From positions 16,739 through 80,738 of the forward strand of contig JBIQKN010000003.1 of the NCBI GenBank assembly GCA_044506565.1: a stretch of DNA of 64,000 nt. Direction: 5' to 3'. The position numbers and the translations under genes were made by a program. Positions within the stretch are counted from its first letter, which is position 1, and the number at the start of each line of letters is the position of its first letter. Below, one piece after another: positions 17,658 through 26,483 of the stretch. The stretch is from Croceibacterium_A sp044506565 (GTDB taxonomy: Bacteria; Pseudomonadota; Alphaproteobacteria; Sphingomonadales; Sphingomonadaceae). Under the pieces are notes generated by a model, which ran no database searches, was not told where the DNA came from, and saw nothing but the letters and a program-made list of their open reading frames with translations.

Positions 17658-18587
17658 GTGAATGCGATCACCTTTCGCGACAGGTCCAACCTCGCGACGA
17701 CGATCGTCAATGGGCTGTCGGTCGACGTCGAGGACTGGTTCCAGGTCGGCGCCTTCGAAGGAGTGATCGAGCGCGACGACTGGTCGGGTCTCGCCGACCG
17801 TGTCGACGCCAACGTCAGGGCCATCCTCGACATGTTCGACGCGGCCGACGTCAAGGCCACGTTCTTCACGCTCGGCTGGGTCGCCAGGCGGCACGGTGCC
17901 TTGCTGCGCGAGATCGCGCGGCGCGGGCACGAGCTCGCCAGCCACGGCTGGGACCACCAGCGCGTGTTCACGATGGACCGCAAGAGCTTCGGACAGGACA
18001 TCGAGCGCGCGCGCAAGGTCATCGAGGACGCCGCGGGCGTTCGCGTGACCGGCTACCGGGCGCCGAGCTTCTCGATCGACCGGCGCACGCCGTGGGCGTT
18101 CCTCGAGCTGGCCGAACAGGGTTATGCCTACTCCTCGAGCGTGGCCCCGGTCGGGCACGACCACTATGGCTGGCCCGAGGCTCCGCGCTTCGCCTTCCGG
18201 CCGATCCCCTGGACGCCGCTGGTGGAAATCCCGGTGACCACCGCGATGTTTGCCGGCAAGCGCCTGGCGGCCGGCGGGGGCGGGTTCTTCCGCGTGCTGC
18301 CCTACGCCTTCAGCCGTTGGGCGATCCGCCAGGTCAACCGGCGCGACGAACGGCCGGCGATCTTCTACTTCCACCCGTGGGAGATCGACCCTGGCCAGCC
18401 GCGCGTGGAGGGTGCGCCGCTCAAGTCGAAATTGCGGCACTACACCAACCTGGAGCAGATGGCGCCCAAGCTTCGCCAACTGGTGCACGAGTTCCCCTGG
18501 GGGCGAATGGACCTGCTCGCCCATCGCGAGGCGGCGCGGCTCGACGTCGAAGCGGCACGGGCCACTGTCGGGGAAACCCTGCCTTGA
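17658..18587 (+). CDS. exosortase-A-associated polysaccharide deacetylase
   Basis: 309 residues, GTG start. It opens with NGLSVDVEDWFQVGAFEG, where the aspartates belong to the NodB metal site, followed by TFFTLGWVARRH, HELASHGWDHQRVF (the SHxxxH-type metal motif) and GYRAPSFSID. These are the conserved blocks of the NodB carbohydrate esterase fold. There is no signal peptide, as is usual for the XrtA subfamily. It probably removes N-acetyl groups from sugar units of the exopolysaccharide or its precursor. Its stop overlaps the TTG start of the next gene by four bases. Confidence 0.92.
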   Translation: MNAITFRDRSNLATTIVNGLSVDVEDWFQVGAFEGVIERDDWSGLADRVDANVRAILDMFDAADVKATFFTLGWVARRHGALLREIARRGHELASHGWDHQRVFTMDRKSFGQDIERARKVIEDAAGVRVTGYRAPSFSIDRRTPWAFLELAEQGYAYSSSVAPVGHDHYGWPEAPRFAFRPIPWTPLVEIPVTTAMFAGKRLAAGGGGFFRVLPYAFSRWAIRQVNRRDERPAIFYFHPWEIDPGQPRVEGAPLKSKLRHYTNLEQMAPKLRQLVHEFPWGRMDLLAHREAARLDVEAARATVGETLP

Positions 18588-19642
18588 ACGCGCCATTCGC
18601 CTTTGCCGCCGAGCGGGTCTGCGCCGTCGACCTTCGCCAGCCCGACGAAGCAGCGCGGATCGAGGCATTCGTCGCCGAGTCCGGCGGCAGCGTGTTCCAT
18701 CGGCCCGCCTGGCTGCGCGCGATCGAGCGGGGAACGGGCCAGCGCGCGCTCGGGCTGGTGGCGGAGAAAGGCGGGACGATCACCGGCTGGCTGCCGCTGA
18801 CGGAGGTCCACTCACCGATATTCGGACGGATGCTCGCTTCGAGCGGCTTCGCCGTCGAAGGCGGGGTGCTGGCGGCGCGAGCAAGCACGGCGGTATTGCT
18901 GTGTCGTGCGGCCGAGGAATACGCCCTTCGCCTCTCGTGCACCACGGTCGAGCTGCGCGGCGGTGATGCGCCCGGCGATTGGGCGGTCCGCACGGACAGC
19001 CACTGCGGCTTCGTGCGCCCACTGGCCGGCAACGACGAGGCCGAGTTGTTGGCAATCCCGCGCAAGCAGCGCGCCGAGGTCCGCAAGGGGCTCGAGAAGG
19101 ACCTCGAGGTCGCCGTCGGGACGGCGGAGGCCGACCGCGCGGCGCACTACGCGGTCTATGCCGCGAGCGTGCGCAACCTCGGCACGCCGGTTTTCCCGCG
19201 CTCGTTGTTCGACGCCACGCTCGATTCGCTCGACGCCGATATCCTGACCGTGCGCCACCGGGGCTGCCCGGTGGCGAGCGTGCTGTCGCTCTATCACGCC
19301 GGGACGGTGCTGCCTTACTGGGGCGGGGGCACGTTCGACGCGCGCTACCTGCGCGCCAACGACCGCATGTACTTCGAACTCATGCGCCACGCCCGGGGGC
19401 GCGGCTGCACGCGGTTCGATTTCGGGCGCAGCAAGACCGGCAGCGGCGCGTGGGCGTTCAAGAAGAACTGGGGCTTCGAGCCCGAGCCGCTGAGCTACGC
19501 CAGCTGGACCGCTCCCGGTGCAGAGCGGCGCGACGCCGACCCGACGAGCGCGCGGCACGCGGCGCGGATCGCGCTGTGGAAGTGCCTGCCGCTGGCTGTC
19601 GCCAATCGTCTCGGTCCGCCGATCGCTCGGGGGCTCGGGTGA
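18584..19642 (+). CDS. FemAB family exosortase-A-associated protein
   Basis: 352 residues from a TTG at 18584 that overlaps the deacetylase stop (TTGA). The frame is open much further upstream, but that part lies wholly inside the deacetylase gene. Motifs include VFHRPAWLRAIERGTG, the basic IPRKQRAEVRKGLEKDL, a WGGGTFDARYLRANDRMYFELM block and FDFGRSKTGSGAWAFKKNWGF, matching the FemAB-type acyl/aminoacyl transferase seen in XrtA loci. It may add an amino-acid or acyl group to a polysaccharide precursor. A second, distant relative sits at 7659-8645. Confidence 0.88.
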   Translation: MNAPFAFAAERVCAVDLRQPDEAARIEAFVAESGGSVFHRPAWLRAIERGTGQRALGLVAEKGGTITGWLPLTEVHSPIFGRMLASSGFAVEGGVLAARASTAVLLCRAAEEYALRLSCTTVELRGGDAPGDWAVRTDSHCGFVRPLAGNDEAELLAIPRKQRAEVRKGLEKDLEVAVGTAEADRAAHYAVYAASVRNLGTPVFPRSLFDATLDSLDADILTVRHRGCPVASVLSLYHAGTVLPYWGGGTFDARYLRANDRMYFELMRHARGRGCTRFDFGRSKTGSGAWAFKKNWGFEPEPLSYASWTAPGAERRDADPTSARHAARIALWKCLPLAVANRLGPPIARGLG

Positions 19643-20862
19643 GCGGGATCCTGTTCCTCGCGCACCGGCTGCCGTTTCCGCCCAACCGCGGAGACAAGAT
19701 CCGCTCGCACAACCTGCTCAAGGCGCTGGCGAAGCTGGCGCCGGTGCATGTCGGGTGCTTCGCCGAAACGCGTTCCGACCTCGCCGCGGGAGTGGAACTG
19801 GACGCGCTTGCGGACAGCCACTGCATGCCGCTGCGGACGAAGTCGCTGCCGATTGCCGGGATCGAGGCGCTGTTGCGCGGCGAGCCGGTCAGCGTGGCCG
19901 CCTTTCGCCACCCAAGACTCGCTGACTGGGTCGCGCGCACGCTGGCGGCGCAGGAGATCGACACGATCTACGTGTTCTCCGGCCAGATGGGGCAATATGT
20001 GCCCGACGACTGGGCTGGCCGGGTGATCGTCGACCTCGTCGACGTCGATTCGGCGAAGTTCGAGGCTTACGCGCGAGACGCGCGGTGGCCGATGAGCGCG
20101 GTTCATGCCCGCGAGGCCAGGCTGCTGCGCGCCGAGGAGTCGCGGCTCGCCTTGCGGGCCGAGCGGACTTTGCTGATCAGCGACGCCGAGGCGGCGCTGT
20201 TCGGGAGCCGTGCGCCGGCTTCGTGCCATCGGCGGATTGCCGTGCTCGGCAACGGCATCGATCACGACCGTTTCGATCCTGCATGGGTCGAGCGTCATCC
20301 GGCGCTCGCGACGACGGGCCCGCATGTCGTCTTCACCGGACAGATGGACTACCCTCCCAACGTCGAGGCGGCGCGGCGCGCGGCCGAGCGGCTGATGCCG
20401 CGGATCCGCGCGGTCCACCCTGAAGCCCAGTTGCACCTGGTCGGCCGGGCGCCCGTGGCCGAGGTGAGGGCGCTCGACGGCGTCAACGGCGCGCGCGTAT
20501 GGGGCGAGGTGCCCGACGTGCGCCCGTTCCTCGCCGGCGCCGACGTGGTGCTCGCCCCGCTGGCGATCGCGCGCGGCGTGCAGAACAAGGTGCTCGAGGC
20601 GATGGCGATGGCGCGCCCGGTCGTGCTCACGCCCGAGGCGGCGACCGGAATCCCGGGCGAGCACGGCGTCCACTTCGCCGTCGCCGGAAGCGACGAGGCG
20701 CTGGCCGCAGCTGCGCTGGAAATGGTCGCCGCCCCGGAACAGGCGCGGGCAATGGGCGAAGCGGCTCGGCGCCGGGTGATCGAACGGATGGGCTGGCCGG
20801 CGATGCTGGCTTCGCTGCCCGATATCGTCGGGCTTGGGCCGGAACGGCGCGATGCCGCCTGA
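19639..20862 (+). CDS. exosortase-A-associated glycosyltransferase (GT4-like)
   Basis: 407 residues from a GTG overlapping the FemAB stop. It begins ILFLAHRLPFPPNRGDKIRSHNLLKAL, the typical opening of the XrtA-system sugar transferase. The C-terminal half has VVFTGQMDYPPNVEAARR, LVGRAPVAEVR and VLAPLAIARGVQNKVLEAMAMARPVV, the GT-B nucleotide-sugar site. It should be a cytoplasmic family-4-like glycosyltransferase adding a sugar to the lipid-linked repeat unit. Donor and acceptor are unknown. The exosortase start lies 11 bases inside its 3' end. Confidence 0.92.
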   Translation: MSGILFLAHRLPFPPNRGDKIRSHNLLKALAKLAPVHVGCFAETRSDLAAGVELDALADSHCMPLRTKSLPIAGIEALLRGEPVSVAAFRHPRLADWVARTLAAQEIDTIYVFSGQMGQYVPDDWAGRVIVDLVDVDSAKFEAYARDARWPMSAVHAREARLLRAEESRLALRAERTLLISDAEAALFGSRAPASCHRRIAVLGNGIDHDRFDPAWVERHPALATTGPHVVFTGQMDYPPNVEAARRAAERLMPRIRAVHPEAQLHLVGRAPVAEVRALDGVNGARVWGEVPDVRPFLAGADVVLAPLAIARGVQNKVLEAMAMARPVVLTPEAATGIPGEHGVHFAVAGSDEALAAAALEMVAAPEQARAMGEAARRRVIERMGWPAMLASLPDIVGLGPERRDAA

Positions 20863-21868
20863 CGCGATCGCCCTGACCGCCGGCTCCGAAGCGCCGAGGC
20901 TTCCCGAAGCATGGCGCGCGTCGCTGCTGCGGCTCGCCCTCGCGTGGATCGCGCTCGCCGCGCTCGCCTCGGGGGCGTGGACCGAAATGGCGCACCAGTG
21001 GTGGGACGTGTCGACCTACAATCACATCCTGCTGGTGCCCCCGATCCTCGCCTGGCTGGTCCGGCTGCGCTGGCCCGAGCTTCGCCGGCTGGCGCCCGCC
21101 GCATGGTGGCCCGGCCTCCTGGGGGTCGCGGCCGGAGTGGCGGTGTGGCTCGCCGGCACGGTGCTGGCGGTGAACCTGGTCGCGCAGTTCGGCGCGGTGG
21201 TGATGCTGCAGGGCGCGGCGGTCGCGTTGCTCGGGCCCAAGGTGACGGCCGGCCTGTCGTTCCCGCTCGGCTACATGCTGTTCCTCGTACCGTTCGGCGA
21301 CGAGATTGTACCCGCGCTGCAGGCGATCACCGCGAAGATGGCGGTCGGCCTGACTCTCGCCAGCGGCGTTCCGGCGGTGATCGACGGCGTGTTCATCGAC
21401 ACACCGGCGGGGCTGTTCGAGGTGGCCGAAGCGTGCTCGGGCGTGAAATTCCTCGTGGCGATGGTCGCGCTCGGCACGCTCGTCGCGCATCTGTGCTTCG
21501 CGAGCTGGAAGCGGCGCACGCTGTTCCTGCTCGCCGCGGTCGTCGTCCCGGTGCTCGCCAACGGGGTGCGGGCATGGGGAACGATCTACGTCGCCCAGTC
21601 GCAGGGGATCGAGTTCGCCGCGGGGTTCGACCACATCGTCTACGGCTGGATCTTCTTCGCGGTGGTGATGACGGCGCTGCTCGGCGCCTCTTGGCGCTTT
21701 TTCGACCGTTCGCCCGACGATCCGCTGATCGACCTTGGGGCGATCGAGGCTTCGCCCGCGATCACTCGTCTGGCGAACTACGGGGTCGGTGATCGCCCGG
21801 CGCTGGTCGCCATTCTTGCGCTGGCCGTAGTCGGAGCGTGGATGGACCATTCGCTGCTGCTTCCCTAA
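20852..21868 (+). CDS. xrtA: exosortase A
   Basis: 338 residues from the ATG at 20852, overlapping the previous gene by 11 bases; the longer start at 20834 is less likely. It is a multi-pass inner-membrane protein of about eight helices. The exosortase catalytic triad is visible: Cys195 in EVAEACSGVKF, Arg240 in NGVRAWG and His261 in DHIVYGWIFF. Exosortases cleave PEP-CTERM sorting signals. In many sphingomonads XrtA is fused to a periplasmic EpsI domain. Here the protein stops right after the last hydrophobic helix (ILALAVVGAWMDHSLLLP), and the next gene begins 12 bases later, so the EpsI part is absent. Confidence 0.93.
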   Translation: MPPDAIALTAGSEAPRLPEAWRASLLRLALAWIALAALASGAWTEMAHQWWDVSTYNHILLVPPILAWLVRLRWPELRRLAPAAWWPGLLGVAAGVAVWLAGTVLAVNLVAQFGAVVMLQGAAVALLGPKVTAGLSFPLGYMLFLVPFGDEIVPALQAITAKMAVGLTLASGVPAVIDGVFIDTPAGLFEVAEACSGVKFLVAMVALGTLVAHLCFASWKRRTLFLLAAVVVPVLANGVRAWGTIYVAQSQGIEFAAGFDHIVYGWIFFAVVMTALLGASWRFFDRSPDDPLIDLGAIEASPAITRLANYGVGDRPALVAILALAVVGAWMDHSLLLP

Positions 21869-21880
21869 CGTCCAGCGCCA

Positions 21881-23782
21881 ATGTGCGGGATCGCGGGCAT
21901 TTTCCATTGCGGCACGGCCAAGCCGGTCGACCCCGCGAGGGTCGAGCGGATGTGCGATGCGCTCGCGCACCGCGGACCCGACGGCTCGGGTGTCTGGACC
22001 GCGCCGGGCGTGGGACTCGGGCACCGGCGGCTGTCGATCATCGACCTCGAGGGCTCGCCCCAGCCAATGGTTTCGGCCGATGGGCGCGCGGTGATCGTGT
22101 TCAACGGCGAGATCTACAACTTCCGCGAGCTGCGCCGCGAGCTCGAGGGGCTCGGCGCGGGGTTCCACACGCAGGGTGACACCGAGGCGATCCTCGCCGC
22201 CTGGCAGCAGTGGGGCCCCGAGTGCCTGTCGCGCCTGCACGGCATGTTCGCCTTCGCGATCTACGACACGGCCGAACGCACGCTGTTCCTCGCGCGCGAC
22301 CGGTTGGGGGTGAAACCGCTGTTCATGGCGCCGCTGTCTGACGGCAGCCTTGCCTTCGCGTCCGAGCTCAAGGGCCTGCTCGCGCACCCGCTGCTGCGGC
22401 GCGAGGTCGATCCGCTGGCGATCGAGGACTACCTCGCCTGGGGCTACGTGCCCGATCACCGCTCGATCCTCGCGGGCGTCGAGAAGCTGCCGGCAGGCCA
22501 TTACCGGCTCCTGCGCCACGATGCTCCGCCGGCCGCGCCCGTGGAGTGGTGGGACGTGTCGTTCGCCCAGCGCCGCAGGGGATCGGAGCGCGACCTCGAG
22601 GCTGAGTTGTTGCACCACTTGCGCGAGGCAGTGAGGAGCCGGATGGTGGCCGACGTGCCGCTCGGCGCGTTCCTTTCGGGGGGAGTGGATTCGTCGAGCG
22701 TGGTGGCGCTGATGGCCGAGGCGAGCCGCGCGCCGGTCAAGACCTGCTCGATCGGCTTCGACGTCGCCGCGGCCGACGAGACGAGCTACGCGGCGAAGGT
22801 GGCCGAGCTGTTCGGCACCGATCACCACGCCCGGCGGGTCGGATCGGACCAGTTCGGAATGATCGACGCGCTCGCCGCGATGTTCGACGAGCCGTTCGCC
22901 GACGCCTCGGCGCTGCCGACCTGGATCGTGTGCCAGTTGGCGCGGGAAACAGTCACCGTCGCACTTTCGGGCGACGGCGCAGACGAGGCGTTCGCCGGAT
23001 ATCGCCGGCAAGTGTTCCATGCGCACGAGGAACGCGTCCGCCGGTTGCTGCCGGCCAGTTTCCGCGGCCGTGTGCTCGAGCCGCTCGGGCGGGCCTGGCC
23101 CAAGGCTGACTGGGCGCCGCGGCCGCTGCGGGCGAAGACCACGCTGCTGTCGCTCGCGGGAAGCGGGACGGAGGGCTACGCGCGGGCACTGTCGGTCGCG
23201 CCACCCGAATTGCGCGGCGCGCTCTATTCGCGCGAGTTCTCCCGCGGACTGGACGGGTACCGGGCCGAGACGGCGCTGATCGCGACGATGGAGCGGGCCC
23301 CGGCCCGTTCGGGCCTCGACCAGGCGCAATATGCGGACCTCCGGTTCTGGCTGCCCGGCGACATCCTGACCAAGGTAGATCGCACGAGCATGGCCGTGAG
23401 CCTCGAGGCGCGCGAGCCGTTGCTCGACCACCGGCTGATCGAGTTCGCCGCCTCACTGCCCGAGCGGATGCGGGTGCGCGGGGGCACGGGCAAGTACCTG
23501 CTCAAGAAAGCGATGCGCCGCTATCTGCCGTCCGACGTGCTCTATCGCCCGAAGCAGGGTTTTGTGACGCCGATCGCCGAGTGGTTTCGCGGCCCGCTTG
23601 CCCGCGAAGCGCAGGGCATCGCCACCAGCGCCGCGCTCGCGCGGACGGGCTGGTTCGACACCGCCCGGCTCGCAGGACTCGCCGACGCGCACCGTTCCGG
23701 GCGGGCCGACCACTCGCGACTCCTGTGGCAACTGCTGATGCTCGACCGTTCGCTGGTCAAGCTCGGTCTTGCGGCTCAATAG
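21881..23782 (+). CDS. exosortase-A-associated amidotransferase (asparagine synthase-like)
   Basis: 633 residues. It starts MCGIAGIFH, with Cys2 as the glutaminase nucleophile after methionine removal. The class-II glutamine amidotransferase domain follows (HRGPDGSG, VFNGEIYNFRELR, RDRLGVKPLF). The C-terminal asparagine-synthase domain has FLSGGVDSSSV (the PP-loop), ALSGDGADEAFAGY and LEAREPLLDHRLIEF. In XrtA loci this family probably amidates a sugar acid or other carboxyl group of the polymer. It is the last gene of the twelve-gene plus-strand run. Confidence 0.92.
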   Translation: MCGIAGIFHCGTAKPVDPARVERMCDALAHRGPDGSGVWTAPGVGLGHRRLSIIDLEGSPQPMVSADGRAVIVFNGEIYNFRELRRELEGLGAGFHTQGDTEAILAAWQQWGPECLSRLHGMFAFAIYDTAERTLFLARDRLGVKPLFMAPLSDGSLAFASELKGLLAHPLLRREVDPLAIEDYLAWGYVPDHRSILAGVEKLPAGHYRLLRHDAPPAAPVEWWDVSFAQRRRGSERDLEAELLHHLREAVRSRMVADVPLGAFLSGGVDSSSVVALMAEASRAPVKTCSIGFDVAAADETSYAAKVAELFGTDHHARRVGSDQFGMIDALAAMFDEPFADASALPTWIVCQLARETVTVALSGDGADEAFAGYRRQVFHAHEERVRRLLPASFRGRVLEPLGRAWPKADWAPRPLRAKTTLLSLAGSGTEGYARALSVAPPELRGALYSREFSRGLDGYRAETALIATMERAPARSGLDQAQYADLRFWLPGDILTKVDRTSMAVSLEAREPLLDHRLIEFAASLPERMRVRGGTGKYLLKKAMRRYLPSDVLYRPKQGFVTPIAEWFRGPLAREAQGIATSAALARTGWFDTARLAGLADAHRSGRADHSRLLWQLLMLDRSLVKLGLAAQ

Positions 23783-23877
23783 GCACAAACACCTACAGAA
23801 TTGCGCTGTGTCATTTTGGGAACGTCGCGGCGGCAGGCGTGCAGTGTGGTAAATACTTTGTTGCCATCGCCCTTCGT

Positions 23878-23892
23878 CATGATAGCATCATG
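23878..23892 (+). promoter_or_regulatory. perfect inverted repeat upstream of the RpfF-like gene
   Basis: CATGAT-AGC-ATCATG is a perfect 15-base inverted repeat, centred about 60 bases before the ATG at 23945. It lies in a 162-base leader of lower GC content than its surroundings. TTGTTG at 23860-23865 could be a -35 element, which would place the repeat over the -10 region. Both are pattern-based suggestions only. Confidence 0.35.
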
Positions 23893-23944
23893 TTGCGTTC
23901 AAAGAAAAACCCCTTGGACGCATCGGGTTGCGAACGAGGTGACT

Positions 23945-24922
23945 ATGGACCGGCTTTCCGGTCATTTGGACCGTACTGACGAAAGCCTGTCGCATGGCGA
24001 TGAGGCCGTTTTCGAGTTCGGCGGCGGCGAAGAGCACCTCGTCGAGCAGAACCGCCTTCATTCGGCCATCGACCGACATCTGTTCGAACTGACCGAGCTC
24101 GATGTTCTCTACCGTGCCAGCGACGCCACCTTGTGGACCTTCATGCGGCCCGAGGAGAGGCCGAGCTTCACGCCGTCGATGCTGCACGATTTCGAGGCGT
24201 GGCAGCGACTCATCGTCGAGAACTTCGGCCCGGGCCAGGTCCCGTTGCGCTATCTCATTCTCGGGAGCCGGTCTCCCGGGGTGTTCTGCTTCGGCGGCGA
24301 TCTCTCGCTGTTCGAGCGTCTGATCCGCTCCGGCGATCGCGACGGGCTGGCCCGTTACGGCTATCGCTGCGTCGAAATCCTCCACCGCAACATGAACTCG
24401 CTCGACCTCCCTATGCTGACGGTCGGCCTGGTCCAGGGTGCGGCGCTCGGCGGGGGGTTCGAGGCGCTGCTGTCGTTCGACTACATCGTCGCCGAGCGCG
24501 ACGCGACGTTCGGCCTGCCCGAAATCCTGTTCGGCCTGTTCCCCGGCATGGGCGCGCACGCGATCCTCTCTCGAAAGCTGGGTACGGCCATGGCGGACCG
24601 GCTGATCGTGTCCAACCAGACCTATACCGCCGAGGAGATGTACGAGCTCGGCCTCGTGCATCACCTGGCGGAGCGCGGTGAGGGCGTTTCCGCCTGCGAG
24701 GAGTTCATCCGCAAATGCGAACGGCGCCATCCGGGGCTCGTCAATTCGCGCAGGGCGATGAAGCTGACCAATCCGATCGGACTCAGCGAATTGAAGCGCA
24801 TCGTCGACCTCTGGGCCGAAGCCGCACTGCAGCTCTCCGACGGGGACCTCAAGGTCATGAACCGCCTGACCCGAGCGCAGGAGCGCGTGGGTGAGCGCGC
24901 CGTCGCCGATCGGGCGGCCTAG
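23945..24922 (+). CDS. RpfF-like crotonase family protein (putative DSF synthase)
   Basis: 325 residues, starting at the ATG after CGAGGTGACT. The crotonase core carries SPGVFCFGGDLSLFERLI, LVQGAALGGGFEALLSFDYI and FGLPEILFGLFPGMGAHAIL. These closely follow RpfF of Xanthomonas, the thioesterase/dehydratase that makes the diffusible signal factor cis-2-unsaturated fatty acids. The two catalytic glutamates of RpfF correspond to Glu173 and Glu193 here, with the same 20-residue spacing. An N-terminal extension of about 50 residues is extra. No rpfC, rpfG or rpfR is in the window. It follows the exosortase locus on the same strand after a 162-base leader. DSF synthesis itself is inferred. Confidence 0.8.
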   Translation: MDRLSGHLDRTDESLSHGDEAVFEFGGGEEHLVEQNRLHSAIDRHLFELTELDVLYRASDATLWTFMRPEERPSFTPSMLHDFEAWQRLIVENFGPGQVPLRYLILGSRSPGVFCFGGDLSLFERLIRSGDRDGLARYGYRCVEILHRNMNSLDLPMLTVGLVQGAALGGGFEALLSFDYIVAERDATFGLPEILFGLFPGMGAHAILSRKLGTAMADRLIVSNQTYTAEEMYELGLVHHLAERGEGVSACEEFIRKCERRHPGLVNSRRAMKLTNPIGLSELKRIVDLWAEAALQLSDGDLKVMNRLTRAQERVGERAVADRAA

Positions 24923-24942
24923 CCAGCTCCTCCAAGCCGGCG

Positions 24943-26052
24943 TCAGCCCGGCTCGCCGTGCCCCAGCGCCATGTACTCGGCGCTCTGCATCTCTCTGAGC
25001 CGGCTTACGGTTCGCGCGAATTCGAACTGCCCGTCTCCGGCCGGATAGAGCTGCTCGGGCTCGGCCGCGGCTGAGGCGAGCAGCTTGACCTTGTTGTCGT
25101 AGAGCGCGTCGATCAGCGTGACGAACCTCGCGGCTTCGTTGCGCATATCGGGACCCATGACCGGGATTCCGACCACGATGACCGTGTGGTAGGCGTGCGC
25201 GATCGCGAGGTAGTCGGCGGCCCCGCGCGGCTCGCCGCAGAGGCGCTTGAAGCTGAACACCGCGACGCCCTTGAAGCTCTTCGGAACGTGCAGCGTCCGT
25301 CCACCGCCGACGTCGAGCTGGGCCGAGGGCACGTGCGCCGCGTCCTCGGGCGGATAGTCGGTCAGGCGGAAGAACGCCTCGCGCAGCTGTGCGGTCGCGG
25401 CATCGCCGAGTGGAGTATGCCAGGTCGCCATGTCGCCGAGACGGTCGAGCCGGTAGTCGACCGGGCCGTTGAGCTCGAGCACGTCGAGCCTGGCTTCGAT
25501 CAGGTCGATGAACGGCAGGAAATGCTCGCGGTTGAGCCCGTCCTTGTAGAGATCGCGCGGCGAGCGGTTCGAGGTAGTCACCACGGTCACGCCCTCGTCG
25601 ACGATCAGTGCGCGGAACAGCCGGCTCATGATCATCGCGTCGGCCGAGTTGTTGACCACCATCTCGTCGAACGCGAGGCATCGCAGGTTCCCGGCCAGTG
25701 CGGCGGCGACCGGCGGGACCGGGTCGCCTTCCTCGGACTTGCGCGCCTCGCGCAGCCGCTGGTGAACCTCGAGCATGAAGGCATGGAAATGAACCCGGCG
25801 CTTGTCCGCGATGTCCAGCGTCTCGTGGAACAGGTCCATCAGCATCGACTTGCCGCGCCCGACGCCGCCCCAGAGATAGACCCCGCGCACCGGCGCGGGC
25901 TTCCTGAAAAGGCGCAGCAGACCGCGCGGCGGCTCGGTTTCGAGCGCGCGCTGGAGCGCGTCGAGCCGGGCTGCCGCCTGCTGCTGCTCGGGGTCGGGAC
26001 GCAGCTCGCCGGCCGCAACCAGCGCGTCGTACCGGGCAAGCATCCCGCCCAT
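24943..26052 (-). CDS. zapE: cell division ATPase ZapE (AFG1 family)
   Basis: 369 residues, the usual length. Walker A is in YLWGGVGRGKSMLMDLFHE, followed by RRVHFHAFMLEVHQRL, the Walker B block LAFDEMVVNNSADAMIMSRL, sensor VVTTSNRSPRDLYKDGLNREHFLPFI and C-terminal CGEPRGAADYLAIA, all typical of AFG1/ZapE. ZapE is a cytoplasmic ATPase acting on the division ring. The usual FDEFxVxD reads FDEMVVNN here, keeping the catalytic DE. Its ATG shares a base with the stop of the GFA gene (TGATG), so it is translated with sdhB and that gene. Confidence 0.92.
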   Translation of the reverse strand: MGGMLARYDALVAAGELRPDPEQQQAAARLDALQRALETEPPRGLLRLFRKPAPVRGVYLWGGVGRGKSMLMDLFHETLDIADKRRVHFHAFMLEVHQRLREARKSEEGDPVPPVAAALAGNLRCLAFDEMVVNNSADAMIMSRLFRALIVDEGVTVVTTSNRSPRDLYKDGLNREHFLPFIDLIEARLDVLELNGPVDYRLDRLGDMATWHTPLGDAATAQLREAFFRLTDYPPEDAAHVPSAQLDVGGGRTLHVPKSFKGVAVFSFKRLCGEPRGAADYLAIAHAYHTVIVVGIPVMGPDMRNEAARFVTLIDALYDNKVKLLASAAAEPEQLYPAGDGQFEFARTVSRLREMQSAEYMALGHGEPG

Positions 26053-26483
26053 CAGTCGCGCGGTTGCATGGCCTCGTACTTGGGCAGCTCGGGGTCGAAA
26101 TGATCCCAGGCCACGGCGTCCTTCATGTAGATCACGCTTTCCGGTGAGACGGCATCGGGATCATCGAGCGACCCGGCCTGGACCATGATGAACTCTCCAG
26201 GCAGGTCGCCCGAGGTGTACAGGCGCCCGCCGCAAGTCCCGCAGAAATGGCGCGTCACACTGCCGCCGGTATCGCCGACGTTGGTGTAGGTCGCCGGCGC
26301 CGCGCTGAGTTCGAGCTGGCTCCGGTGGATGCCGACGATCGTCGTGTGCCCGGTGCCGGTCGCCTTCTGGCAATCCCTGCAGGCGCACTGCGACACGAAC
26401 AGCGTGGGGCCCGACAGACGGTAGCGAATGGCGCCGCACAGGCAGCCGCCTTCGAGGGACTGCCCCTCGCCGATGCCGGGCAT
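26052..26483 (-). CDS. GFA (glutathione-dependent formaldehyde-activating) family protein
   Basis: 143 residues. The zinc-binding cysteines of the GFA/CENP-V fold are all present: GGCLCGAIRY near residue 13, CACRDCQKATG near 33 and CGTCGG near 81. Members bind zinc and some act on S-hydroxymethylglutathione, but most are of unknown function. The gene sits between sdhB and zapE with one-base overlaps (TGATG) on both sides, indicating a three-gene unit. No substrate can be named. Confidence 0.88.
   Translation of the reverse strand: MPGIGEGQSLEGGCLCGAIRYRLSGPTLFVSQCACRDCQKATGTGHTTIVGIHRSQLELSAAPATYTNVGDTGGSVTRHFCGTCGGRLYTSGDLPGEFIMVQAGSLDDPDAVSPESVIYMKDAVAWDHFDPELPKYEAMQPRD

Noticed and set aside
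20627..23431. A 934-residue open frame on the minus strand
   Set aside because: It lies opposite the amidotransferase and exosortase genes, has the arginine- and glutamate-rich composition typical of GC-rich antisense frames, and shows no domain.
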